Both the position numbers and the translations under genes were made by a program. The notes under the pieces are model-generated. The model worked only from the letters and a program-made list of their open reading frames with translations. It did not search any database and was not told where the DNA came from. From Pleurodeles waltl (taxonomy: Eukaryota; Chordata; Amphibia; Caudata; Salamandridae), in the NCBI RefSeq assembly GCF_031143425.1, contig NC_090448.1, positions 537,124,313 through 537,188,312 of the forward strand: DNA of 64,000 bases. Reading direction: 5' to 3'. This document shows, piece by piece, positions 1 to 12,108 of this stretch. Within the stretch, counting starts at the first letter, position 1. Every line of letters begins with the position of its first letter.

Positions 1-720
1 CTGGGGGAGCTCAAAGAGCAAGCTGACAGGGTGGGAGAAAGGGACTGGGAGAGCAAGCTGGAAATGCTAGGCCGGAGGGGCTGGGCAAGCATAATGACAA
101 TGGAGGGCAGACGGGAGCGAAGGTGAAGCAAGTTGACAATGAAGGACGGGCAGGAGGGGATGGGGAGGCACCCTAACAAAGGAGGGCAAGCAGTAGTGAG
201 TGTGGAAGCAAGGTGGTTAACAAAGTGCTTAGGGGATGGGAACATAAACCAAAAATAGCAGGTGGGTGAGAGGGGCTGGGGAAGCAAGCTAACAATGGAT
301 TGCTGCTGGGAGGGGCTAGGGCAGCAAGCTGACAAAGGAGGGCAGGCAAGAGAGGATGGGGAAGTAAGCTGACAATGGAAGGAGGGTGGGAGGGACTGGG
401 GAAGCAAGGTGTGAACCGAGGGTGGGAGGGAAGGGATGGGGCAGCACATGGACATTGGTGGAGGGGATGGGGAAGAACATGGACAATGGAGGATGGCAAC
501 AGTGGATTGGGAAACATACAGACAACATAGAGTGAGTGGTTGGAGTGGAGAACGAAACAGACTATGTGGAGTGGGCAGGCAGGGCTGGGAGAGCAAACAG
601 ACAAGAAGGAAAATGGGCAGGGAGAAAGTAAGAACATCAACTGTGTTAGGGCAAGAAAAAGAAAAACAGAGGGGAGGAGAATTACACAAGGGAGCCAGCT
701 GGATAAGACAAGCACTCTCA
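1..720. repeat. Degenerate purine-rich minisatellite, about 40-bp period
   Basis: A G/A-rich motif recurs roughly every 40 bases: a variant of AGCAAGCTGACAATGG followed by a run of GGGAGGGG-type sequence. Clear copies fall near 284, 323, 363, 403, 443 and 474, with weaker ones on either side. The array enters from the left edge of the window, so its full length is unknown. The long open frames across it (173-721 minus, 436-723 plus) result from the repeat lacking stops in those frames and are not genes. Confidence 0.75.
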
Positions 721-1677
721 TAAAGCAAATTAAATAAAGAGAAAAAAGGTACCAGTTCCTCAGTGTTCTTTTCCAATCAGCACTTATTCAGGGAGGATCC
801 CAGCATGTCTTTATTTCAAGCATACCCCCTTAATTTACCAGAACTGGTCACAAGCACATTGTGCTGTGTGGTGGGCCTAATTAATAAGCACAACATGCCA
901 GGCAGTTGTGAGCCTCAATACCCAGCTAGGCAAAGAAGACTCAGGCAGTGGTCATACTATGAGTATTCTCTTATAGATTCAAGGGGATCGAGTCCACCGA
1001 ATTTCCAGGCAGACGACCTGATATGGTTGTTTTATTTTTTAATAATTGTTGCCAACAATTTCCTATAACATGAAGTGTCTACATCCTACACATTAATATT
1101 GGATTTACACTACAGAATACCTTTCACTGAAGTATCACACATTCCCTGCAAGGAGCACTTTACCTGTATTAAAATAGCTTAATTTAGACAAAGGTCTTAA
1201 AAGCTTTAGCAAACAGAAATAAGAGACTCAATAAAGCAGTTTAGAGATTAACATAAAATCAAGAAATAGACGTATCAAACATTCATTGTAGAATAACGAG
1301 TGTTCCCAGGTGGTCTATTTAGAGCAGTTAAACCTAAACCTGCGGTCTTCTGTGTAAACAAACCATGAAAATATAGGCTCATTAATAGCAGTGAAGCAGA
1401 GGCTACAGCTAAATCTAATTTACAAAGCAGTGTCTGCAATCACCACAGGGCTGTTTTTATTTCCACCCTAGCTACTGAAATAGCCTTTTGTAGATCGGAA
1501 TAAAGCAAAAGAACAAAAGCTGGTCTGATGTTTTTCTTACGATCATATCCGGGAACTGCACTTAATGCACCTCAGTTAACAAGCATAGTTATCAGTGTTA
1601 TCAGATCTAAAATAATTGAGGTTTTACAAATTATAGTTATGTTACCAACAAAGAAATCCACAAACTTTAAAGACAAA
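721..1677. other. Unannotated AT-rich stretch
   Basis: No coding similarity, terminal repeat or tandem array was recognised. Base composition is unremarkable and AT-rich. Confidence 0.4.
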
Positions 1678-2157
1678 GGGCCTGATTACGAACCTGGAAT
1701 GCCATATAATGACCGTGGGGGTTGCGTCACGTTCGGACTCGCAGCACCACCAGGATTAGTTGTCCCGGTGCTCTAGCAGTCATGGTGGCCCTGAGGATTG
1801 CAACTTCGTTCTCTACCAGCGAGCACCGCCATGAAAAGGATGGCGGAGAATGGTTGCAGGGGGCCCCAGAAGGGCCCCTGCACTGCCCATGCATTGGCAT
1901 GGGCAGTGCAGGGGCCTCACTGGCCAGCACCATCGCTTTGCAGACAGTGAACATTGAGAGGGTGCTGGTGCACCCTGCATCCTACAACATTGCCGCCAGC
2001 TCTATTACGAGCCGGAGACAATTCTGTAGGCTGTTTCCCGCTTGGCCAGCGGGTGGAAAGTGAAGTTTTCTCCCACTGACCCAGCGGGAAACTCGTAATG
2101 GGCCCGGCAGAGAGGCAGCCACTGGCTTTTCCGTCTACCGAAATCGTAATGAGGCCC
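1678..2157. mobile_element. Palindromic TIR element (MITE-like), 480 bp
   Basis: The left end reads GGGCCTGATTACGA and the right end reads TCGTAATGAGGCCC, an imperfect terminal inverted repeat. The interior is GC-rich and partly palindromic, with a perfect 20-bp hairpin at its centre (1873-1916). The left flank is aaa and the right flank is atg, so no clean target duplication is visible. The GGGCCTGATT terminus resembles those at 28986 and 62147, which suggests the same transposase family. No transposase is encoded, so the element would be non-autonomous. A PIF/Harbinger-like origin is an inference from the 3-bp target duplications of related copies. Confidence 0.65.
1873..1916. repeat. Perfect 20-bp inverted repeat, 4-base loop
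   Basis: The arm GGCCCCTGCACTGCCCATGC (1873-1892), loop ATTG and exact complementary arm (1897-1916) form a hairpin with no mismatch. It lies near the middle of the 1678-2157 element. Confidence 0.9.
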
Positions 2158-5100
2158 ATGGTGTACCTATCAAGAGTACATTGTGTGCAGTAGCACAGCG
2201 GCTCAGAGGCATAAGTGGCCCAAAGCACCCTAATTTTAGCTGCCTTTTTCTATTTAAAAAGCAGTATCAGGGACATTTTCCTTGCTTGTTTTTGGTGCTA
2301 GGAATCGTTACTATGCCATTTTTAGGTATGGTGTTAGCTAAGATATTTTGATTTCACTAAAATGACATGTATAACATACTTACATAAAGGGGCACACAGC
2401 CACTGCTCTTCATCCATTTTTCTGTTCTTGTCTCATTAACATTTTGCTTCCACGCACAACAGCATACAGCATCAGGCAATATGTCACCCTTCTTCAGCTG
2501 CTAGCTAACTTTAATTTGAGTAACAGCATTTAGCCCTTTCACGAGGAGCAAATCCACACAATTCCCTTCAGTGCCAGTGTTTTTTGTTTTTAATGTATAA
2601 TTACTTTAGTGTAGCCTTTGTTTTTAGAGCTTGATGTGATACCAGTTTACTTTCTTCCAGATGAGTGTGCAACAGGTGTTCCAAGTAGAACAAAAACAGA
2701 TATGAATGTTCGATTGATCAGTATTAAATCACACAGAAAACACAATCATGAATATTCATTAATATTCCACCCACTTTTCTGTATCAGAATGACTACTTTA
2801 TTGGTTTTGATCATTTTTCAACAATAGATATTTCCACAAATCAGTACTCAGTTTTTAGGTGGGCACACAATAAATAAAAAAAAGGTGAACACACTGTGAA
2901 AAAAGGAGAAATGTACACGGTTTGTTTAAAAAGAAGAATAACAACAAAGTAAAAATGCAATAATTGTTAGTAATAAATACAACTCAACTTTTACATTTCT
3001 AACGAACAAGCAACAAGATTCTTCTCCAATTGTGGGAAGCGTCAACAGCGTTTGAACCCTGGTAAATTAACCTGTCATCATCGGGTCCTTAAAAGTTTTA
3101 GGCGAGCAAGAGCTGGTTTCCTGTATACCAAGGCATCTCGTTTAAGTCTATGTGCCAAGTGCATAAAACAATATATGCCAACAGCCGCCGCTTTCATCTC
3201 CTGTTCAGTGGTACCATCCACCACATACCTTAATATCCGCACATCAATGCCTCATACAAAACCAGAAGATCAAGTGCTCCTCCGTAGGTATTAAGGCTTT
3301 ATCAGTAGCCGCACAAGATAATTGCAACACCCTTCACTCTGAAAAGAATCTGCTCAAATCTGGAAGGGACAAAAGAACGTGGCTCTATCTGTACAAGTTG
3401 CCTCTGTTGAATGTTGCACTCTTCAAATCAAGAATTACAAAATACAAATATAAGTGGCCCCACGTCATGTGTGAAACCTTCAGCCAATCCAGGGGTTTAA
3501 AACAGGAGCACTTTTCTTATAATTCTGAGGAAAAGTATAACTCACAGAATGCAAATTGCTTTGGTTAAAAGGATAGAACTAGCTGAAGATGTCTCACATA
3601 AGTGATTGGCAGCTACACATATGTATGAATGGATGAAAATCTAAAACCAAAAAGCTACATGTATTTGTTATCGTTGAAAGTTTTGCTTCGCATTTGAGTT
3701 GCTGCTTTAAAGAATTTTCTTCATTTAACAACACAACGTGTTTTAACGTATGCCTATATAATTTCACTTATTCCCATTTAAATCACTGTTCTCAAATCTT
3801 TTCATAACCAATGTTTACATTTGAATGAAGTCTTGTGACTAGCACGCAATACATTGTGAAAATGGTATGTATTACAATAACTGAATTGTGTTTATCAGGA
3901 ACTGCCTTCTGTGCGTGACTGCACTTCTCTTAAACCATATCCCAGTGAAAGCATGCAGGACTGAACCACAAAAGATTGTTGAGCAGTGCTATAACATGTC
4001 ATTATTGGTAACAAACGCAGTGCTTGGTACAAACATGTTTACCACTATGTTATGAAAGCAGATTCCTGGGGGTGATAATGTGTGACAAGAATGCATGTGC
4101 GTATGAGTCATTTTGAATTTTGTTTGTGTTTTGTCTGCTGTGTTTTGTGCTGGATTATTACATCCTTTTGTTGTTGTGTTGCACTTTGTTGTTTTGATTG
4201 TTGTTTGTGTTCCGTTGAGGCTGTTGTGTTGTGTCCTGCCTGTGTTTTGTTATCTTGTTATGTTGTTTTGTTTTCTTTAGAGATCTCAGTAAATTCTGCT
4301 ACATTTGCTGCCAAAAGCAGCAAATTCCCCTAAAGTTCCAGTGACTATCGAATACCACTGTCTAAGGTGGTAAAATATCACGGTGACAACTCTTCGGCTA
4401 TTTAGCACAACAGTTACCCTACAACCGTGGCAGAGTGTGTCTTAAATTATCACTTCCATTGCTCACCTTATGTCATATGGCCCCAGATGTAACATTAGCA
4501 CGTCCAAAGAACTAAACTCAGTTCCTGAAGCTCAATAGTTGCCCCATCTCTCACACAACCATTCAGAAAGACAGTAATTTTGTATAGCACATCTAGGTTG
4601 CTTATTTTAACACCTGGAAAGGAATTTGAATATGAATATGAATGATACTGTCAGCATCCAATAAGCAAATTTAAAAATAGAAATAAAGTAGGGGTACACC
4701 GTGATAGTGTTTTTTTTTCCTAGTAATCTGTAAGGCACTGAGTTCTAGTTTCAATCTTTAATACTATGAGGATGATTCCTCAGTAAGTGAAAGGCAACCT
4801 CGCTTGCCATAAATTTAAAAATCTAGGCATGCGGATGTTTTTTCCTCTTGTAATATTAAATACATGCTGGAACCAGTGTTGAAAATACTCCAACACAGAA
4901 GGACTGTAAAATAGAAGAATATATTTTTGATGAATAATGTACTAAATAATTAACACATCATACTGCTTCTTCATAACACATCTTATTGTCATGTTTTGAT
5001 AAGTTGTCTGATTTTATATACCACCCTCCTTCCATTGTTATTGCCACGTGGATTTGTAGGTACTCACAGATGTGCACGGACCACACATGACTGTTAATAT

Positions 5101-5640
5101 TTCTAGAGCAAAGCCTGATTCAACATGAATAGGTGGGAGGAGGTGGAAGTGGTACTGGTCGGATTAAGGATGGCTAATATGTTCCTTACAGTTACTTTTT
5201 TACGAGTGTGATTGATCCAACCCCAGTGTCTACCTACCACAGTGTGCATATTTGTGTTTTTCTCCCTCAGTGTATGTGTTCTCCTTCACAGTGTATCTAT
5301 TGTTATTTCTTTCCAAGTGTTCATTACAGTATATCCTTGTCCAAGTACATGTGCTGACACCATAAGTAGAGCCAAGGGCAAAAATCACTTGCCTAGGTAA
5401 GTGGGCTGATAGTGGGTGGTACATGGTTACATAAATATGTTGAAAGACAGCAAGTAGAAACTCCAGGCACATTAACACTCATCCAGATCAAGGTTCTCAA
5501 CTAATTGGCAAACACTTGTGCCCCTGCCTTGAGGAGCAATGGGAGTACCAGCTGTACTCACACATCACACAGATTGCAACCCCTTAAACAAAATACCCAC
5601 TTGCATTCTGCAAAATTCAGTAATGGAATGATTGCACTTG
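2158..5640. other. Unannotated stretch; T/G-rich low-complexity block at about 4110-4290
   Basis: No protein similarity or structured repeat was recognised. Around 4110-4290 the plus strand is a run of TGTTTTGT/TTGTTGTGTT-type sequence. That block creates an 83-codon frame rich in Cys, Phe and Val which I treat as compositional noise. Confidence 0.4.
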
Positions 5641-5654
5641 TGTGCTACTCCTGT

Positions 5655-6330
5655 AAATCTGCAAGTTTGTGCCTTGTCCAAAGATGTGAATGTGCTCACA
5701 AACCTTCTTAGCTCTTCAATGAAAGGTTCTCCAAATAAACCTTCCTGAGCCACAGCACCCACTTCTGAATTATCCAGGCCTCCCAGCTTAGGGTCAACCT
5801 TTATTAACAAAGAGCAGCGATGCTCAGTTTGCATTGTCCAGGAAAATAATAGCGCATTGCGCTCAACCTGAGAGAATCTCTGGAGCTACCAAAGCCCCAG
5901 AGGCTTTAGCATCCTCAGCCATTTCTAGGATTTTTGTTATCGGCCCAGGACATCCAGGAGTTTATCCTGACAAGCACGCCAGAATCTATCAATTCCCTTT
6001 TTAGGGTCTTTAAAAAAACTTTTGTAGGAATGTGGACATTCTGGAATCCAATTCAGAAGTTAGGGCAACCTTATTTAATAAAAAAGGTCAGAGACACTCA
6101 CCTCTGAGGCAATTACAGAGTTCCTTCTCCAACGGTTTCCGGATGCGTCCCACTACATAATTAGCGACCTTGTGAGACGGGGCCAATTCGGAATACTGAG
6201 GATGAACAATTTCATTGGGATCCAGCACATCAGAAATTTCTGGTACATAGTCCTGAGGTGGAGGTTGAGAAGAAGGAAGCCAAGGTCCACATGGACTGGC
6301 ATCATCATCTGGATCACCAGAAGAATCAGT
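5655..6330 (-). pseudogene. DIRS-type retrotransposon Gag (ORF1) remnant
   Basis: Minus-strand conceptual translation gives pieces of a Gag-like protein of the type carried by DIRS-1-group tyrosine-recombinase retrotransposons of amphibians and fish. Frame 6327 to 6088 is open and includes VLDPNEIVHPQYSELAPSHK and the segment RIRKPLEKEL, then meets a stop. After frameshifts the pattern resumes with NKVALTSELDS, GIDRFWRACQDKLLDVLG and ITKILEMAEDAK. Frame 5834 to 5655 gives LLIKVDPKLGGLDNSE, LFGEPFIEELRRFVSTF and TSLDKAQT. The order matches the family from N to C terminus. No RT, RNase H, methylase or YR domain follows at lower coordinates, so the element is truncated after Gag. The family call rests on remembered Gag motifs and was not checked by search. 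Confidence 0.65.
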
Positions 6331-7599
6331 GCCCTGATGGGACGGGGAGTGGAGAGATTGAACATCTAGAAGACCTAAGGGATCAAGGGAAAGAGAGGGT
6401 TCCAGTTGGATTAAAAGAGAATATTTGACACGGTCAACTCCTGCATTGTGACAATGCTTTGCAGGAGTTACGCCAATAGATGAAGGTTGGGAATCATTAG
6501 GAGGTAAAGGAGGTGATGAGGGAAATAGGGGAGAAGCTGAAAGCTTGACACACTCATGTGCTATCTGTTACAAACACCTGTCCTCGAAGGGACCAATGGC
6601 CTGGGAAACTGCCCTGTAAATAAATGCATCACAGCATCATAGAATTCCTCCTCATCATTGATCTCCATTATTTTAGTAAGAATGAGATTAAATCAAGGCA
6701 ACAAAAACACTAAAAATGGTAGTACAGGACAAACGGTGAAAAAAACTGTATGAATTATAAATATATATATGGGTAAACCCTTGTTTAACGGGGAGCTGGG
6801 CGACAGTCTAAATGATTTTAAGTGGGCGAAGCCACACTGCAAGAGGGTCTCAGCCCGGGAGACTTCCCCCCTGGTTCATTCAAATTTAATATTATGGGAT
6901 TATTGCCTGGGAGCGTGTCCCACCAGGGCAATATTATGCCCAAAATGACAGACCTTATTTTGGTGTCTAGAATAGTAGTACAGACCCTGTGTATTCAAAA
7001 AGGGCATCAAGTCAATAAATATTACAGCTCAGGACCCCAAAGGAGAACTGGGACGTAACCCTCCAGGCAGCAGAGGCTCTGATGAAATTGATGCACGGCT
7101 TCGATCTCGATGTGAGGAAAAACGAAGCTGCGCTTCTATTTCAGCGAATTTACCTCAGCGCAGGTGTTCTAAACGTACGCCACCTAGTGGCCTCAGAACA
7201 CTGCAGGAGCAGCACCTCGTCAAGATAAAGCCACAAAGGAGCGATATCGTTCCTACGGCTGAAAATAACAGCGTACCAACTATGCAAAATACATTAACAT
7301 TAAAAATATACATGAACCTGTACAAATAAACACTAAGGAAATAAACATTAAGTAAAGGTAAATAAGTAAGGAAAACGGAGAGCAAACTTAACTCAGCTGC
7401 GAGCAGCGAAGAAAGAGGAAGGGGAGAAACAGACAATAGACAATAGACAATATTCTGGACTACTATTATCTGATGGGTCATGTTACTCACCTAATTCTTA
7501 TTGGATGTTTTTTCCTGTACTTCGATTCCCAATGTTTCATGGGAATAGTAGTTTATTGATGTTTTTGTGATTGGCTGCTATTCAATAAGGGGGAAGCAT
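6331..7599. other. Possible DIRS leader or terminal region; otherwise unannotated
   Basis: This stretch lies upstream of the minus-strand DIRS-like Gag, so part of it may be that element's 5' leader and inverted terminal repeat, but I could not confirm this. At 7432-7451 the unit ACAATAG occurs in tandem. No coding frame of interest was seen. Confidence 0.3.
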
Positions 7600-8280
7600 C
7601 CCGAACAACAAGTCCTGAACAACAAAGTCATGGAAAACGAAAGCGGAACAACGCTTTCATTTTCAACCACGCATGTGCTGAACCACGTACATGCGTGGTT
7701 AAGGCACAGAAGGACGACGCGATCAAGGAGGAGGTAAGTTGGGCTGGGACTTGGGCTGTTTTTTGGGGGGTGGGGTGGGGTAGGGGGCTCGGTTTAGGGG
7801 CGGAGGAGGGGGAGGTCAGGGTTTAAGTTGTAGGGGTGGGGTGGGGGTTTGGGGTGCTTTAGGTTTCAGTGGCAGGGGTGGGGAGTCGGGGTATTTTTAG
7901 TTTTTGGGGGTGGGGTGTTCGGGGTGATTAAGTTTTAGGGGTGGGGAGGGGGGTCAGGGTTTAGGTTTTAGGGGGTGGGGTTGGGGTGCTTTAGGTTTTA
8001 GGGGAGGAGGGTTGGGGTTGCGGTACTTTTTGGGGGTGGGGGTTGAGGTGGTTGTGGGGGTGGGGGGATCGCAGTAATTTTTACGGGTGGGGGGTCAGGG
8101 GGGATGCATGCTGGAACCATGCATGCTGTTCACTAATGCCTTTACCAGGAATGCCTTTACAATAAAAAATCGTTGTTAAGGCATTCGTGGTAAAGGCATT
8201 AGTGGTAACAACGAGGTCGTTGTTCCGACCTCGTTGTTAAGGCATGCGTGGTTCGAGCATGCGTTGTTCCGACATTTAAC
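7600..8280. repeat. G-rich core between imperfect inverted repeats
   Basis: The left arm (about 7610-7715) has GAACAAC and AACCACGCATG motifs. The right arm (about 8105-8275) has the complementary CGTTGTTCCGAC, GGCATGCGTGGTT and GGTAAAGGCATTAGTGG motifs, several themselves in palindromes. Between them, about 7745-8100 consists of repeated TTAGGTTTTAGGGGTGGGG-like units with many GGGG runs. The structure suggests a foldback or TIR-type mobile element whose core could form G-quadruplexes. Boundaries are approximate and no coding capacity is seen. Confidence 0.45.
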
Positions 8281-10257
8281 CTCGATAAAGTGGTTAAAGG
8301 CAAGCACAATCCTCGCCTCCAGTACTGATGCAGAATTAAAACTGTGTTTCTTTTTTTTTTTGCAGTTGTATTGGGATTGTTTTTAAGGCAGTCATTTGAA
8401 GAGCACAGTGTTCGTTTGTGTATAGCAACGTAGGTGATGGTTATAATATGTAGGTATTGCGGTTGTGTCCTTTTTGATGTGTTACAAGGGCATTTCTGAA
8501 ACATCCGCATGAATGTTTGCTTGTGATGGAAGTTTCATTGCGCGGTGGTACCCTCTTCTCTCCTCGTTACCCTGTTTATATGCACGTCTCATGGTGAGGC
8601 TGCTGATTGATGTGTCCTTGTGGGCGTTCAAGGATAAAAGAGATGCACTTTGCTAGCATAAAGATTTTGTTGTATCTATTGAATATTATTACTTTCTATT
8701 GTGCTGCCAATGTGGTGAGATCTGTTGGACTTCGGGGCGCATGTGTGCGCAAAAAAGTGTGCGTTTGCGTGTACATAGAATATACACTTTTTGCGCGTTT
8801 GTGTGTACATAGGATGTACAGTTTTTTGTTACATAAAATGTAGCGTTGTTGCAAAGGGATCATTTTCTAAATTGTATTTTGATGATGCTGCGTTGTGTTT
8901 GAACATAAATGTTTACTTTTCCTAATTATAGCTATTTTGCTGCTGTATGTTTCATGCTGGATGTCTTAACGTTTTTATGCAGTGCCCATACATGGTCGAA
9001 TCTGTGTGGGCATGATATTTGACAATGTATTCTGAAGGGTGTGTTTCTGGCCACATCACTGTACAGTAGTTGTCTGTACTTTGTTATATTTTTTGTGATA
9101 CTTGGAGATATTTAAAAGTATTGCACATTGAGCTTGCCATCCATTGGCTAAACTGACACGCGTTCCTGCTCAGCCACATAGCTCCCAATGTTAGTCTTCA
9201 AGAATTCTGTATGGTTTCCAGCATTATTATCAGCTCTTCCTAGATTTGCCTCTTGATATTTTCCAAATCTGTTGTTTTATTATTTCTATTAAATGAATCC
9301 ATCACAAGCCACACACATGTTCACCCCCAAAAAAACTAAGCACATCATGACTGTGCAGGCTCATTTTAAAAACCAGCAAATTTTAGCAAACCAATCAAGT
9401 TCTCTAGCTATTTACACTCCCAGTGAATACAACATGCTGTTCAATCATAATGTCTCCACAGAACAAGCGCAGGGAGAGCAACAGAAAATGAGCTTTCTGG
9501 TACTTTCAATTACAATTTCGACCAGCCATATAATGAATCATGTCAACTCGCTAAGTACATTTCGTATTGTAGGCTGTCAGCAGGAGCTTGCACATTTTCA
9601 CAACCGCATTTTCAGTTCTGGAATGAAAAACTGTCAGTGTTGACAAATTGAACGGGAAAAGGTCTGCTGCTTTCATGGACATTTTCGATTTACAGACTCT
9701 GTATCCACATACAAAATGGCGGCAACGTCACCAGCCGATTTATTTCTCACTAAATCATCAGTGTCTTAATACTGACCTCACAATGCCATTAAAGTTCGCT
9801 AAAGCGTGAAGGTGGCCCAAAATCGACATGGAGCAACGCGCAGAAAGTGAATAAAAATAAAACGACAAAAAGCATGTAAGGCCAATCCGATTCTCATCGC
9901 ATATTATTGGTCGCATAAAGTCCAGGAAAACAGCTGGGATACAGTGAGCCTAGTAAGTGGTCCCGGAATGAATATCTACAAATGGTTGCGAGCTTGTATT
10001 TTACAGAACGTACTTCCACCCAGAGAAGTCACAACGTTTAATATTCATGGAACTTTTTCTATGGATGTTTCACTGTACAGTGCATGCTCCACTATTTGCC
10101 ACAGTTGCCTTGGTAAACTTTTCCTAGGTAAAGGTAACTACGAAACTTCCCGCAGAAGGAGAAGTTGTTCAGGATAACAAAGCAGCCGGGACCCAGAGAT
10201 TTTGGTCAAATATAGATCGCTCAACCATGGATTCATGTGGGAGGGGGTAGGCATCAG
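8281..10257. other. Unannotated; short tandem duplication at about 8743-8845
   Basis: Near 8743-8845 a unit of about 40 bases (GTGTGCGTTTGCGTGTACATAG followed by AATATACACTTTTT) appears in two to three diverged copies. Nothing else was recognised. The 116-codon frame at 9293-9643 has no recognisable domain. Confidence 0.4.
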
Positions 10258-10938
10258 GGGCCAGATGTATCAAGAATCCATTTTGCGATTCTCAAATAGC
10301 GATTGTTAAGAAATCGTTATTTCAGAGTCGCAAAATGGTATGCATCATACTTGTGATTTAGCAATAGCGATTTCTTAAAAATCGCAAATGCTATTATCGA
10401 ATTGCAAATAGCGATTCTGACCCCATTCGCACCAATGGCCTTGTAGGCCCATATTTGCAAATTTTTTGCATGTCCCAAATTGCAAAATCCTAACTGGAAT
10501 TCTCAATTTCGGAAATGCAAACCCCAGGGTGCTGGGGGCCTAAGGCCCCCTCTGTTGCACCCCCGAAAATTATTTTAGGACATGTAAGGCGCAAACATGT
10601 GTGCGTTACATGTCAATTTTAAAAATGCATTTTTAATGCATTTTAAAAATTTGCACATGGTTAATTGTGATTCCTTAATGCCCATTTTGCATTAAGGAAA
10701 AGCTTGATACATGTGCTTAAGAAATTGCAAATAAGGATTCCTTATTTGTGATTTCTTATTTAGAGAAGTGCAATTTGTGATTCTCTAAACGGGGTCGCAA
10801 TTTTAAGGAATCGCGATTTTAGCGATTCCTTAAAATTGCATAGCAAAGGCCTTTCATACATAATGAAAGGCATTTTTGCATTCGCAAACGACCATTCGCA
10901 CTGTTTGCGAATGCGAAAACGCTTGACACATCTGGCCC
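10258..10938. mobile_element. MITE, GGGCCAGATGTAT family, 681 bp
   Basis: The termini GGGCCAGATGTATCAAG and the complementary CTTGACACATCTGGCCC form an inverted repeat, flanked on both sides by CAG (10255-10257 and 10939-10941), a 3-bp target duplication. The interior is made of short palindromes around TTGCGATTTCTTA/TTAAGGAATCGC. A sister copy lies at 41368-42087, sharing the 'GGTGCTGGGGGCC..GACCCCCTCTG' segment and the ACATGTAAGG-type segment. No transposase is encoded. PIF/Harbinger-like mobilisation is inferred. Confidence 0.85.
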
Positions 10939-12105
10939 CAGATTTTTTCCCACCTTGATTTTGACCAGACACTCCCTCCCCAGGATGATGGCCATGTGAT
11001 GGAGCATGTATTGTGCAGTGTGTGCCATTATATGGGGGGGCTCCCTCCCCAGATATAATCCTGGTAGCACCTATGGTGTCAACTATTAATGCATTACCTC
11101 AACTTTTCCAATCTGCTGCCTAGTGATTGAGTTTATTTAATCATTTATTTACACTATCATGTATACTGAACACTGGACACAAATATAATGAAAAATGATT
11201 TAAACTGCTTAAAACAATAATATATTGTAAAAGGTCTGGTGGACACGTTCAGTTTAGAAAGTGCTAAAGAGATAAAAAAAAAGAAAACCAAACTCTAGAT
11301 AGAAGCAGAAGGGAGAGAGCTCAAGAACAACTGGAGGACAATTTGAGAACACCATCAGAATTAAATACAGAACTTCATGCTGCAGAATTAAATACAGAAC
11401 TGCATGCTAGCATAAAAAGATTACCTAACAGCATGCTGAAAGGAGACATCACAGGACAATTGCACAGTTGATAAAAGATAACTTCACAATAAAACAGGTA
11501 TGTAGAGACCGCCCCTTGAGCCTGATTACAGTAACATTGGATTTAAATAACTAAGACACCAAAAGCTTTGCCAGTCTGTACTTTCCGCAGCATGTCAATC
11601 ATGCTCTACCTCCAGCGGCACAGTAATATCATATGTGCAGGTCATTCAACCTGGAATCTGGTCTTGCCAGAGGAGCGGAATTAGAGAACACCAACCCATC
11701 TCCTTAGATGAATGCACAATTGCCTTCTAAATCCCGGTGAATCTCTACAAGCATATAAAATAGCAGACAACCAAAAAGTACTACCATGACTACATGAATG
11801 GATATGAATCTGATGAACACTCTGGTAACTGATCAAAGATGTTCTCTGACCAACGAGATTGAAGTAGCACACTAATCTCTAGCAATAGGAAATAACATGA
11901 AGACTTCTGCAAACATATGTAGTATTCTCCTAGTTGCTCCCTGTCAGCTTGTGCCTCGTAGTACAGGTCTTTTGATCACACCCATTCCAGGACGAAAAGT
12001 GCACAGACAGCACAAACCTACAACGATTTCTGAAGAGTTGAGTAAGGAATCACAATAGCATCATCTCATGCCTGGAGATGATTTATTTTTGGACAAGGCT
12101 AGTGT
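10939..12105. other. Unannotated; 27-bp tandem duplication near 11357-11410
   Basis: The phrase AGAATTAAATACAGAACT followed by CATGCT occurs twice in tandem near 11357-11410. No other structure was recognised. The gypsy element starts at the right edge and no 5' LTR for it is visible here. Confidence 0.4.
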
Positions 12106-12108
12106 TCT

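Noticed and set aside
173..721. 182-codon minus-strand ORF rich in Pro, Ser, Leu
   Set aside because: It lies wholly in the minisatellite; the frame is open because the repeat lacks stops.
4082..4333. 83-codon Cys-rich ORF
   Set aside because: Low-complexity T/G-rich DNA; no domain and no supporting splice or promoter context.
8250..8259. GTTCGAGCAT resembling a tRNA B box
   Set aside because: It is part of a palindromic repeat arm, has no A box at the proper distance and no cloverleaf.
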